In this document: positions 52,469 through 61,546 of the stretch, one piece after another | Layout: the number at the start of each line of letters is the position of its first letter | Position numbering within the stretch: position 1 is the first letter of the stretch | Source: JAVVEG01 sp032251455 | GTDB lineage: Bacteria > Pseudomonadota > Gammaproteobacteria > Pseudomonadales > Pseudohongiellaceae | Length of the DNA stretch: 64,000 bases | Direction: 5' to 3' | NCBI GenBank assembly: GCA_032251455.1 | Contig: JAVVEG010000005.1 | Span: 62,001-126,000, forward strand | Position numbers and translations under genes: made by a program | The notes under the pieces: generated by a model | Told to the model about the DNA's origin: nothing | What the model saw: the letters and a program-made list of their open reading frames with translations, nothing else | Database searches by the model: none

Positions 52469-53680
52469 ATGTGGAAGAACTGGTTTGCTGCTTCAATGCT
52501 TGCTGTCAGCCTTCTCGGCGCAGGACTGGTGTCTGCGCAACCGGGTGGAGCCATGAGCCTGCCCGAAGGCGAGGGCAAAGAGCTGGTGCTGGCGGTCTGC
52601 ACATCCTGCCATGGCATCAACAATATTGTGGGGTCTGCCGGCTACAACTCGGCGGCTGAATGGCGCCACGTCTTCGCCACCATGATTGCCCTGCCTGATG
52701 CCCAGGCGGATACCGTGGCCCGGTATCTTGCCGCCCACTTTCCGGAAAAACCCGGCCGTCGTCCCAATCTGATTGCTGGTGATGTGGACATCGAAATCAT
52801 CGAATGGCAGGTGCCCACTCTGGGCCAGCGTTCCCGCGATCCCGCCGAAGCGCCGGACGGTTCCATCTGGTGGACTGGCATGTGGGCCAGCCTGGCCGGT
52901 CGTCTGGACCCGGAGACAGGGGTCATGGAGGAGTTTCATCTGCCGCCGGCCGCCCGGCCGCATACCATCGTGCCGGACGCTGAGGGCAATATTTGGTATA
53001 CCGGCAACAGCAATGCCTCCATCGGCAAGCTGGACCCCCGCAGCGGCCGGATCACCGAGTACAAGACCGAGGCCCGTGACCCACACTCCGCAGCCTTCCA
53101 CCCCAATGGCAATCTGTATTTCACCGCTCAGGGTGCCGGTATGCTGGGCCGGTTGAATCCGGCATCCGGTGACCTGCAGGAGGTTGCGACAGAACCCCGG
53201 CCTTACGGTATCAAGGTGGGTCCCGACGGCAGTCTCTGGGTGGCCTACAACGGGACCAACAAGATCGGGCGAATGCATCCAGAGACCCTGGAAGTGTCTT
53301 ATTTTGAAGTACCCGATGCCCGTACCCGCATCCGGCGCCTGGATCTGGACAGCCAGGGCCAGGTGTGGTTTGTGAACTCCACCCTGGGCAAGATCGGCCG
53401 CCTGGACCCGGCCAGCGGTGAGATCAGGCAATGGGACTCCCCCAGCGGCGCGGATTCCCACCCCTATGCCATCGCCGTCATTGACGACGTTGTCTGGTAT
53501 AACGAATCCGCCATGCGGCCTGATGCCCTGGTGCGTTTCGATCCCCGCAGCGAACGCTTTCAAAGTTGGGCCATCCCTTCCGGCGTGGGTATCATTCGCA
53601 ATATGTGGAAGACAGCCGATGGCAATCTGTTGATTCACCAGAGCAGCACGAATCAGATCGGCCTGGTGAAGATCAATTGA
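52469..53680 (+). CDS. Exported cytochrome c fused to a virginiamycin B lyase-like beta-propeller
   Basis: 403 residues from the ATG at 52469; signal peptide ending near AQP (residue 24). Heme motif CTSCH at 44-48 in a short cytochrome c domain (to about 95), then a propeller of repeated blades: APDGSIWWTGMWASLAGRLDPETG, DAEGNIWYTGNSNASIGKLDPRSG, HPNGNLYFTAQGAGMLGRLNPASG, GPDGSLWVAYNGTNKIGRMHPET, DSQGQVWFVNSTLGKIGRLDPASG. These PxGxxW...GxIGRLDP repeats define the Vgb/streptogramin-lyase family. Without its catalytic His pair verified, lyase activity is unproven; a redox sensor or scaffold is equally possible. Confidence 0.8.
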   Translation: MWKNWFAASMLAVSLLGAGLVSAQPGGAMSLPEGEGKELVLAVCTSCHGINNIVGSAGYNSAAEWRHVFATMIALPDAQADTVARYLAAHFPEKPGRRPNLIAGDVDIEIIEWQVPTLGQRSRDPAEAPDGSIWWTGMWASLAGRLDPETGVMEEFHLPPAARPHTIVPDAEGNIWYTGNSNASIGKLDPRSGRITEYKTEARDPHSAAFHPNGNLYFTAQGAGMLGRLNPASGDLQEVATEPRPYGIKVGPDGSLWVAYNGTNKIGRMHPETLEVSYFEVPDARTRIRRLDLDSQGQVWFVNSTLGKIGRLDPASGEIRQWDSPSGADSHPYAIAVIDDVVWYNESAMRPDALVRFDPRSERFQSWAIPSGVGIIRNMWKTADGNLLIHQSSTNQIGLVKIN

Positions 53681-53700
53681 TGAGGAGGGGGTGCATAGGG

Positions 53701-55611
53701 ATGTATAAGGTACTATCCACCATAGAGAGTCTTTTGCTGCAGCTGTTTTCTTACCGGCGATGGGACAGGATTTCAGCGGGCATTCTTCTTTGTTTATGTC
53801 CGGTTCTGGTGACAGCCCAGTCTGCCATCCAAGTGTCAGTAGTTAACCCTACCGGGTTTCTGAAACCGGGGGATGGGGTGGAAATTCTGCTGCGGGTAAC
53901 CAATCCAGCTGATTCGGGAATCACCCTCAATGGGGTCATTGGTGTCAGCAGCAATATGAATGCCGATGCAAGCCTTGCCTTCGGTGATATACAAAAAGTG
54001 TTCAAGGCGACGGAATTATGTGAAGACGATAACGTTTGCCCTTACCCCGAGGGGAGCTTTCCGGTTAAGCCCGGTGAGAACCTGACCCTGGCCTTCCGGC
54101 GCCTGCAGGCCATCGATGAAATCCCGCAAAATACCCTGTTGATTCTAAGCAATATCCACCTCTCTACCCATCTACAGGGTAAGCAGGTTTCTATCCCGGT
54201 CAATGGAATTGCCGCTTATCAGGTCACGGCGGATGGAAGTGGAGATCCTGCGATTTTTGATGAACTGACAATTAATTTCCCGCCATTCGTGCCGCCGGAG
54301 CTGACGGTAAATTTCAGGCATCCCCCACAAATTTGGGCCGGCGAGCCTTTCAATGTCACGGCCACCATCAAGAATACGGGCACCGAGATGGTCGAGCTGA
54401 GGCCAATAAGCTCTTTTACCCGTTTCACTTGGAGTGCCGGGTCTCATCGAGAGTCTTATGAATGGCAAGGTTGCACGCAGCTCTGTGTTCTGCAGGGGCA
54501 GTCAGAACTGGCGCCCGGACAATCCCTGGTTCAAGACCTCGGCAATTTTTTCTATACAGCAGATACTCTTTTCAGCGGGGAACTGCGTCTGGGCGAACTG
54601 GACCTGCGAACCTCTGATAGCTATCAGCGCAACGGTTCAGTGATCATTGGCCAGGATGTGATCAGGATTCAGGTGATCAACCCGGCCGGAGGCGAAACAC
54701 CCAACCCTGGGGTTCTGACGAAACCGACAGAACCATTACAGTCTATCCCCCCTGCGGACGGACAACAGTTTACGGTCATCCGCGATCCCAACACCGGCTA
54801 TGACTGGCTTCCCCTGGCAGCAACTCTGGGCCAGGATCCCGCACAGGTTCTTGAACAGCTTGGAGCAGGGGGACCCTTCGCCGGTTTCAGGCGGGCACGG
54901 GCAAGCCAGGTAGAGCAGCTGGTGCGCAATGTGTTACACAGTACACGGCCGGATATCCCAGGGCATCGTATCTATCAGTCCGATGACTCGGTAAATGAGG
55001 CATTGATCCAGTTGCTGGATATATTTGGCATTACCCTGGAGGGGACGTTTGGTGTTGTCTCTCCACAGGAACCGATAATTTTTTCAGGTGTATTTTTCGG
55101 AGTCGTTGACGATCAACCTCCCTATCCTGCGGTTCAGCAATCCGCCCATACAGCGATCAATCACCAGATTTTCCGCCCAGGGCAGTTTTTCCGGCCGATT
55201 TCAGCCGGATCTCATATGGGGGTTATCGAGTTCACGCCCCTCTTCGGTTTTCCTACAGCAACCTGGCTGGTTCGAACCGGTGAACAGGAGCCGCAGTTTG
55301 GTCCACTGGAAGCCCGCTATCACAATGATTCACTGGTAGTGCCCCTGGTGGAAGTGGACGGGCAGTACTTCTCGGCAACGTTCAACTTCCTCAATAAAGT
55401 CGGCAGCTGGATGCAACTTAATACCCTGCAGGCAAGGGATTTTGTGGCAGGGGCGGAAATTGCCCGGTTTGACCCTGTTGCCCGGCAGATAGTCATCCCG
55501 CGGGTCAGTTTTCTGGACGGGGAGCAGACACTACAGTTTCGACTGGTGCTGGATTACCAGCCCGATAGTTTTATTCCACTGTTTACTCTTGTCGAGGCGG
55601 AACCGCTTTAG
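53701..55611 (+). CDS. Large secreted protein with CARDB-like and PEP-CTERM-type modules, unknown function
   Basis: 636 residues from the ATG at 53701, with GAGGAGGGGG 11-20 bases upstream; other in-frame starts exist at 53680 and further up inside the previous gene. Signal peptide ISAGILLCLCPVLVTAQS (about 23-40). Residues 40-160 and 200-300 look like Ig/CARDB beta-sandwiches (VEILLRVTNPADSGITLNGVIGVSSN; FNVTATIKNTGTEMVELRP). Residues about 362-405, YDWLPLAATLGQDPAQVLEQLGAGGPFAGFRRA, match a module common in PEP-CTERM-type exported proteins, but no C-terminal sorting signal is present. It lies between two cytochrome genes, 20 bases after the first; a hairpin CCTTAA...TTAAGG (55628-55646) lies just after it. 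Confidence 0.7.
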   Translation: MYKVLSTIESLLLQLFSYRRWDRISAGILLCLCPVLVTAQSAIQVSVVNPTGFLKPGDGVEILLRVTNPADSGITLNGVIGVSSNMNADASLAFGDIQKVFKATELCEDDNVCPYPEGSFPVKPGENLTLAFRRLQAIDEIPQNTLLILSNIHLSTHLQGKQVSIPVNGIAAYQVTADGSGDPAIFDELTINFPPFVPPELTVNFRHPPQIWAGEPFNVTATIKNTGTEMVELRPISSFTRFTWSAGSHRESYEWQGCTQLCVLQGQSELAPGQSLVQDLGNFFYTADTLFSGELRLGELDLRTSDSYQRNGSVIIGQDVIRIQVINPAGGETPNPGVLTKPTEPLQSIPPADGQQFTVIRDPNTGYDWLPLAATLGQDPAQVLEQLGAGGPFAGFRRARASQVEQLVRNVLHSTRPDIPGHRIYQSDDSVNEALIQLLDIFGITLEGTFGVVSPQEPIIFSGVFFGVVDDQPPYPAVQQSAHTAINHQIFRPGQFFRPISAGSHMGVIEFTPLFGFPTATWLVRTGEQEPQFGPLEARYHNDSLVVPLVEVDGQYFSATFNFLNKVGSWMQLNTLQARDFVAGAEIARFDPVARQIVIPRVSFLDGEQTLQFRLVLDYQPDSFIPLFTLVEAEPL

Positions 55612-55690
55612 GATGTAATCAGAGGTTCCTTAAGTCTTTTTTAAGGCATCGGGGCTATCCTCATCTTGTCGAGATCAGGAGACTCCCCCC

Positions 55691-56320
55691 ATGAAGAACC
55701 CTCTTTATGCAGCCATGCTGCTGTCTGCAATTCCCTCAATGTTTCTGTCTGGGCTTGCGTTGGCACAAAAACAGGACAACGAAGCCCTGGCCGCCACAAT
55801 CCGTAACTGTGACAGTTGCCACGCCGCAGATTCGACCATTCAATCCGGAGCTCCGGTGTTGAATGGCCTGCCGCGCAGCTATCTGACCGAGCAACTGCAG
55901 AATTTCCGGGCAGATTTGCGCGGGGCAGCTGCCGTGGATCAATACAGCCGACAGATGGTCAGTGAGGCCAAGGCGCTGCCTGAAGAGCAACTGAGCTTGA
56001 TTGCCCGCCATTACGCACGCCAGAAGAAACAGGTCGCCACTGCCACCGTGGCGGGCGATGTAAAAGCAGGGGAGCCCCTCTTTGAGGAGCATTGTGCCGG
56101 TTGTCATACCAGCACCGCGGGCCGCATGTTCACCAAAAGCCCACCGATCACCCATCTCGAAGGCCCCTACATTCTTGCGCAGCTAAAGGCTTTTGCGGCC
56201 AGTCAGAGGCATTTCGCCGAAGAAAACGAAAACAAGCTGAAAATGATCGAAGTCGCCAGCCGCTTCAACGCGCAGCAACTGGCGGATATCACCGCCTATA
56301 TAAAAACCCGGGACCGGTAA
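55691..56320 (+). CDS. Exported di-heme class I cytochrome c (c4-like)
   Basis: 209 residues, signal peptide to about residue 25 (LALAQ). Two heme sites: CDSCH at 40-44 and CAGCH at 135-139, giving two domains of about 100 residues, the cytochrome c4 layout. QLQNFRADLRGAAAVDQYSRQMVSEAKALPEEQLSLIARHYA and ILAQLKAFAASQRHF... are typical c4-like helices. Likely a periplasmic electron shuttle to terminal oxidases or between neighbours in this redox cluster. Convergent with the TonB-dependent receptor gene. Confidence 0.9.
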   Translation: MKNPLYAAMLLSAIPSMFLSGLALAQKQDNEALAATIRNCDSCHAADSTIQSGAPVLNGLPRSYLTEQLQNFRADLRGAAAVDQYSRQMVSEAKALPEEQLSLIARHYARQKKQVATATVAGDVKAGEPLFEEHCAGCHTSTAGRMFTKSPPITHLEGPYILAQLKAFAASQRHFAEENENKLKMIEVASRFNAQQLADITAYIKTRDR

Positions 56321-56423
56321 CTGCCACTGCCTGGTGATATCCTCACAAGGGCAACAACTACCGGTGCCGGGTTCATTCAGGTTCCTAACACGGACACTTC
56401 CTGTGTCTCTTGCAGGCCCTGAC

Positions 56424-58766
56424 TCAAAAATCCGCGTACAGCCTGACCCCGGCCACAAACGGCATGCCAGCGACGAAGGTGGGAATTCCGAAACCGCCGC
56501 CGGTGTTGCCGGCATCGATCAGGTATTCTTCGTCAAACAGGTTGTCCGCATACAGCTCCACTTTCCAGGGTTGATTCTGTTTGCTCAGTTTGATGGAAGC
56601 ATCGGTGATCCAGTACGAGTCTTGGGATAGTTCCGGCCGGTTACTGCTTTCAAAAAAGACTTCCGACTGATAGGAGCTGATCACTTCCATCTCCATCCGG
56701 TAAGCGCCGATACTGACCGTTTTATTGGCATACAGAGAGCCACTGACTTCCGGTGCCAGACGGAAGGTATTGCCGCCAAAATCAAAGGCACCACCGCCAC
56801 TGGTACTGTCGTCGAATTCGGCATCCAGCAAGCCGAGCGTGGCGCCGACACTGAAGCTGGGGTCGATCAGGTAGTCGAATGTCGATTCGAAACCGAACAT
56901 GTCCGAGTCGCCAACCGTCACGGTTCGGCTTTCCAGGGTCTGGGCGTCAGTGAAGCTTTCCTGGAAGTCCTGATAGGTGTAGGCAAACAGGGCGGCGGTA
57001 AAGGACAGCCGGTTACCGTAGTATTTCAACCCGATGTCAAAACTGTCCACGGTTTCTGCCTTGATGACGGAGGTGCTGCCGAAAGGATTGACATCGACAA
57101 CAGGAGAGCGCCGGCCTTCTGCGTAGTTGAAGTACAGCGTCAGGTTGTCGTTGTAGCGGTAGTTCAATGCGACGCGGGGCAGGGTTTCAGTAAAATCCTT
57201 CTCGGCAGCCGCAGTGAAGGTGTTGAAGAAGGTATCCCGAGAGTAGCGTGATTCATCGATAAAGCGCACCCCGGCAGTCAGGTTCAATTTTTCGGTCAAG
57301 TCATAGGACCCTTCCAGCACATAGGAAAGAATGTCGATTTCGCCTTCGAAGACAAACGGACCGTTGATGGCCGTTGCCGAAGTGGCCGGGTCACTGATCG
57401 GTGTGCCATCGGCATTGAACAACGAATCGACCAGCATTTGACGGACGGCTGCGATCTCGGCAACCGAGGCGTTGGTGGTCGCATCGTTGATCAGCGGGAT
57501 ATTCGGAAACTGTATTTCCAGCTCGGCCAGGCGGGCATCAAAGGTTGAGCGCAGCACCGGGTCGACCAGTTGCACGAAAGGCAGAATTGATTCATCCGAA
57601 GTCGAAGAGAACCCCAGGAAGCCTTCGAACCGACCACCGGAGCGGTAGACCAGACGGGCACCGTAGCCGGACAGGTCGGCATTATTCTCGAAGAAAGCGT
57701 CCTGGATACGCAGACCCGTGCCATCGGCGTCGAAATACTCTTGCAGATCGACATCCTTGACATAGCCATCGACGGTCAAGGCCCACCGGTCATTGAAATG
57801 ATGGGTAATCGCCACATCGTAGGATTCCAGGTCGCGATCGATCCCGATCAATGAACCCAGGCCCAGCTCCGCACTCTTGAAGGGGTCGGTGCTGCCGTTG
57901 CGCGGGGCAATCGAACCACTCTTGAAGGAAATGCCTGGTTGCTCGTTGGTCTCGATGGAGGCACGCAACAGGATATCGGTATTTTCCAGACTGGCTTTCA
58001 GGGTGGCACGCAAGGCTTCCACCGAGATGCCGTTGAGGTCGCCGCCGGTGCAGGATCGGGACACACCATTGTGATCCGTGATCATGCCCGAAGGGTTGAA
58101 GGAATCAGGACCACAGGCCTTGTTGTCGATGTTGCCGTCCTGGTCCCGATAGGCCCCGGCCAGGCGAAAGGAAAAGATGTCATTGATCGGGATATTGACC
58201 ATGCCGCGCACATCAACGCCATCTTCGGTATTGAAGGCAGCCCGGATGTTACTGCCAAACTCATCGGTCGGCTGGGCCGAAATCATGCTGATGGCACCAT
58301 TGGCGGCGGCAACACCAAACAGGGTAGGCTGGGGGCCTTTCAGCACCTCGATACGCTCGATGTCATACAGGGCGACGCTGGACACGGTCTTCTTGCTGAT
58401 ATCAATACCGTCCTGGAACACCGAGATGCGGGGCGTGGTGGTGACACTGGCGGAATCGTCGGTCACGCCGCGGATATTGAAAGAGGGCAGACTGACCCCC
58501 TGCTCCTGGATAACCACGTTGGGAATGAAACGGGACAGGTCATCCAGTTCAGTGGTATTGGTGCGATCCAGAAACTCGCCGGAGATCACATCCATGGTTA
58601 CGGGCACATCCAGAATGGATTGCTCCCGCTGTTGTGCCGTCACGATGATTTCCTCAACGACCGCATTCTCATTACCCTGGGCATTGCTGCTTTGTGCATT
58701 GGCCAGGGCGGGAAACAACAAGGAACCTGTACTCAAACCGAGTATCAGAACCGGAAAATTACGCAT
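56424..58766 (-). CDS. TonB-dependent outer-membrane receptor
   Basis: 780 residues from the ATG at 58766, with GTGAGG 8 bases upstream; the in-frame GTG at 58778 adds 4. Signal peptide MRNFPVLILGLSTGSLLFPALANA, then TonB box-like VVEEIIVTAQQREQSILDVP, plug domain (about 35-150, FIPNVVIQEQGVSLPSFNIRGVTDD, YDIERIEVLKGPQPTLFGVAAANGAI) and a 22-strand barrel ending in an aromatic-terminal strand (GVRLYADF). Plug and barrel style resemble broad-substrate Proteobacterial receptors for large or hydrophobic nutrients; ligand unknown. No fecI/fecR or TonB genes adjacent. Confidence 0.92.
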   Translation of the reverse strand: MRNFPVLILGLSTGSLLFPALANAQSSNAQGNENAVVEEIIVTAQQREQSILDVPVTMDVISGEFLDRTNTTELDDLSRFIPNVVIQEQGVSLPSFNIRGVTDDSASVTTTPRISVFQDGIDISKKTVSSVALYDIERIEVLKGPQPTLFGVAAANGAISMISAQPTDEFGSNIRAAFNTEDGVDVRGMVNIPINDIFSFRLAGAYRDQDGNIDNKACGPDSFNPSGMITDHNGVSRSCTGGDLNGISVEALRATLKASLENTDILLRASIETNEQPGISFKSGSIAPRNGSTDPFKSAELGLGSLIGIDRDLESYDVAITHHFNDRWALTVDGYVKDVDLQEYFDADGTGLRIQDAFFENNADLSGYGARLVYRSGGRFEGFLGFSSTSDESILPFVQLVDPVLRSTFDARLAELEIQFPNIPLINDATTNASVAEIAAVRQMLVDSLFNADGTPISDPATSATAINGPFVFEGEIDILSYVLEGSYDLTEKLNLTAGVRFIDESRYSRDTFFNTFTAAAEKDFTETLPRVALNYRYNDNLTLYFNYAEGRRSPVVDVNPFGSTSVIKAETVDSFDIGLKYYGNRLSFTAALFAYTYQDFQESFTDAQTLESRTVTVGDSDMFGFESTFDYLIDPSFSVGATLGLLDAEFDDSTSGGGAFDFGGNTFRLAPEVSGSLYANKTVSIGAYRMEMEVISSYQSEVFFESSNRPELSQDSYWITDASIKLSKQNQPWKVELYADNLFDEEYLIDAGNTGGGFGIPTFVAGMPFVAGVRLYADF

Positions 58767-58979
58767 TGTCAGCCTCACTTGATAGGTTTTTTGAACAGAA
58801 CGGGCGGGGATTGAATAAAGGAATACGATTGCAGGAAGCCCAGCCCGACTCGCATGGTGCCTGCCGGGGATGACGGTATCGTGGCATTACTGTTAAGGTT
58901 TTGTGTAGATTTCAAGACAGTGGGGAACTGGTATTGCGTGTGACAGGCCCGGCAAACTACGTGGCGGATTGGGATCCCG

Positions 58980-61220
58980 TCAGCCAACCGGCTCCAGACG
59001 GGCCAGAGAAAGCACCAGCCATTTGCTGCCGACCTCGGTAAAGCTGACCTGGACGCGGGCGTTGGGGCCGCTGCCCTCATAGTTCAGCACCACGCCCTCG
59101 CCGAACTTGCCGTGCCGCACCCGTTGACCCAGGCTGATTGGGGTGTCAGGTATTTGTGCGTTGTTCAGGGAGGCCGATCTTGCGGCGCTGGTCTGCGAAG
59201 CAGCGAAGGATGTGTGAAAAGGACGGCTGATGGTCGACTTCAGCCGCACCGGTTCGATCAACTCTGCCGGAATCTCGCGCAGAAAACGCGATGCCCGGGG
59301 GTGGATGATCTCCCCATGCAGCCGCCGCGATTCGGCATGGCTCAGATACAGCTTCTTCATGGCCCGGGTGATGCCCACGTAACACAGGCGCCGCTCCTCC
59401 TCCAGGCCATTGAGATTTTCCATCGACATCTTGTGCGGGAACAGTCCCTCCTCCATCCCCGCCAGGAACACCAGCTGAAACTCCAGCCCCTTGGCGGAGT
59501 GCAGCGTCATCAACTGTACCGCGTCATCGGATTCGCCAGCCTGGTTATCGCCTGCATCCAGCGCGGCCTGGTCCAGGAAGGCGGCCAGGACCCCGGCATT
59601 GTCAAAAAGAACATCGGCTTCGGTGTCTGCATCCAGCTCGGTATCCTGCACGAACTCCTCGGCAAAACTGTTGCAGGCATTGACCAGTTCCTCCAGGTTC
59701 TCGATGCGCCCCTGGGCTTTCTCGCCACCCTCCTTCTGGTGATGAGGAATCAGCCCGCTGTGGGCGATGATCTTCTCCACCGTGCTGCCCAGTGAGTCGG
59801 TTTTGGCAATCTCCTGCATCTCATCGAGCAGGCGCAGAAAGGCCTGCACGGCCGCACCAGCCCGGCTTGGCAGCAGCCGGCCCGTCAGGCACTGTTGACA
59901 GGCCTGCCACAAGGACACCTGCTGCGAGCGGGCCTGTTCACGAATAAGGTCCAGGGTACGCCCGCCAATGCCACGGGTGGGCACATTGATGATGCGCTCC
60001 ATGGCCGTGTCGTCATTGCGGTTCAGCAGCAGGCGCAGATAGGCCAGGGCATTGCGGATTTCCAGGCGCTCGTAGAAACGGTGGCCGCCATAGATGCGAT
60101 AGGGCAGCGCGACGCGCAACAGGGCTTCCTCCAGTTCCCGGGACTGGGCATTGGAGCGGTAAAGAATGGCGGCATCGCTGAGCCGGTTGCCGGTGTTCAG
60201 CCAGTCCTGCAGGCGCTCGACGATGAAGCGGGCTTCGTCCTGCTCATTGAAGGCCTCGTACAGGGAGATGCTTTCGCCCTCGCCGTCCTCGGTCCACAGC
60301 TCTTTGCCCAGGCGGCCCTGGTTGTTGGCAATCAGCCGGTTGGCAGCCTTCAGGATGGTCGCCGTGGAGCGGTAGTTCTGCTCCAGACGCACGGTCTCGG
60401 CGCCGGGGAAATCGGTGTTGAACTGCTGGATGTTTTCGATGCGGGCACCCCGCCAGCCGTAGATGGACTGGTCGTCATCCCCCACTACCATCAGGTGGCT
60501 GCCCGTGCCGGCCAGGACCCGTATCCAGGCATACTGGATGGCATTGGTGTCCTGAAACTCGTCCACCAGGATATGCTGGAAGCGACGCTGGTAATGTGCC
60601 AGCAGTTGCGGGCTCTTCAGCCACAGCTCGTGGGCGCGCAGCAGGATCTCGCCGAAGTCCACCATGCCGCCCCGGTTGCAGGTCTCTTCATAGGCGCTGT
60701 AGAGGGTCAACATGGTGCGGATGAACTCATCACCCAAAGGCTCGATATGCGCTGCCCGCCGCCCTTCATCCTTTTGCTCGTTGATGAACCACTGAAACTG
60801 GCGCGGCGGCCACTTGTCCTCGTCGATGCTGAGGCTGCGGCACAGGCGCTTGATCAGACGCAGCTGATCATCACTGTCCAGGATATGAAAGTTTTCCTGC
60901 AACCCGGCTTCGCGCCAGTGCGCCCGCAACAGGCGATGCGCCAGACCATGAAAGGTGCCCACCCACATGCCGGCCGCCGGCTGGCCCAACAGCTGTTCGA
61001 TGCGGCTGCGCATCTCGCGGGCGGCCTTGTTGGTAAAGGTCACGGCCAGGATGCTGTAAGGGGAGACGCCCTCGGCCTGCATCAGCCAGGCAATGCGGTG
61101 GACCAGCACCCGGGTCTTGCCGCTGCCGGCACCCGCCAGCACCAGCAGATTGCCGGAAGGGGCGGCCACAGCCTGTCGCTGCGGGGCATTGAGGGGGTCG
61201 AGAATCGCGCTTACATCCAT
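58980..61220 (-). CDS. uvrD: DNA helicase II (UvrD)
   Basis: 746 residues (E. coli UvrD is 720). SF1A 3'-5' helicase of mismatch and excision repair. Seen: N-terminal LNAPQRQAVAAPSGNLLVLAGAGSGKTRVLVHRIAWLM (motifs Q and I), AVTFTNKAAREMRSRIEQLLG (Ia), ILVDEFQDTNAIQY (II), GDDDQSIYGWRGA (III), QNYRST (IV), VQLMTLHSAKGLEFQLVFLAGMEEGLFP (V), EEERRLCYVGITRAMKKLYLSHA (VI), and C-terminal PxQG-like tail RHGKFGEGVVLNYEGSG. These features exclude Rep and PcrA-only groupings only weakly, but length and tail favour UvrD. Divergent from gcdH over a 326-base gap. Confidence 0.93.
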   Translation of the reverse strand: MDVSAILDPLNAPQRQAVAAPSGNLLVLAGAGSGKTRVLVHRIAWLMQAEGVSPYSILAVTFTNKAAREMRSRIEQLLGQPAAGMWVGTFHGLAHRLLRAHWREAGLQENFHILDSDDQLRLIKRLCRSLSIDEDKWPPRQFQWFINEQKDEGRRAAHIEPLGDEFIRTMLTLYSAYEETCNRGGMVDFGEILLRAHELWLKSPQLLAHYQRRFQHILVDEFQDTNAIQYAWIRVLAGTGSHLMVVGDDDQSIYGWRGARIENIQQFNTDFPGAETVRLEQNYRSTATILKAANRLIANNQGRLGKELWTEDGEGESISLYEAFNEQDEARFIVERLQDWLNTGNRLSDAAILYRSNAQSRELEEALLRVALPYRIYGGHRFYERLEIRNALAYLRLLLNRNDDTAMERIINVPTRGIGGRTLDLIREQARSQQVSLWQACQQCLTGRLLPSRAGAAVQAFLRLLDEMQEIAKTDSLGSTVEKIIAHSGLIPHHQKEGGEKAQGRIENLEELVNACNSFAEEFVQDTELDADTEADVLFDNAGVLAAFLDQAALDAGDNQAGESDDAVQLMTLHSAKGLEFQLVFLAGMEEGLFPHKMSMENLNGLEEERRLCYVGITRAMKKLYLSHAESRRLHGEIIHPRASRFLREIPAELIEPVRLKSTISRPFHTSFAASQTSAARSASLNNAQIPDTPISLGQRVRHGKFGEGVVLNYEGSGPNARVQVSFTEVGSKWLVLSLARLEPVG

Positions 61221-61354
61221 GGCAAACAGTCTGTCGTATCAAGGTGTGACGGCCAGGCTGGCACAGGTGCTGATAAGCTGGCACAGCCATTCAAGAGAAA
61301 GTGCTGCATGTTATCACTATTGCCCAGAGCTGGGGTCGACAGGGGGTAAATTCC

Positions 61355-61399
61355 TGAAAGTTCGTTGTAGATGAAAGTCCGTTGTTAATGAAAGTCCGC
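61355..61399 (+). repeat. 17-bp tandem direct repeats upstream of gcdH
   Basis: TGAAAGTTCGTTGTAGA (61355-61371), TGAAAGTCCGTTGTTAA (61372-61388) and a partial TGAAAGTCCGC (61389-61399). Within the 326-base uvrD/gcdH gap (61221-61546), these iteron-like repeats are the only structured element I see besides the AGGAG ribosome site of gcdH. Confidence 0.7.
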
Positions 61400-61546
61400 T
61401 TTTGCCGCTGAGGCTAAGTTGGTAATATGCAGCCTCTTGTTTCAGATCGACATGCGGAAAGACCCGACGTCTTGGCAAAAGGGATTGCTGACAGCAGGGG
61501 GGGATGGACGCATCACTTTTTCAACCCATGAGTCCAGGAGCATTTT

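Noticed and set aside
59895..61349. 484-codon reading frame antisense to uvrD
   Set aside because: No motifs; the opposite strand holds all helicase motifs. Long antisense frames are expected in such GC-rich codon usage.
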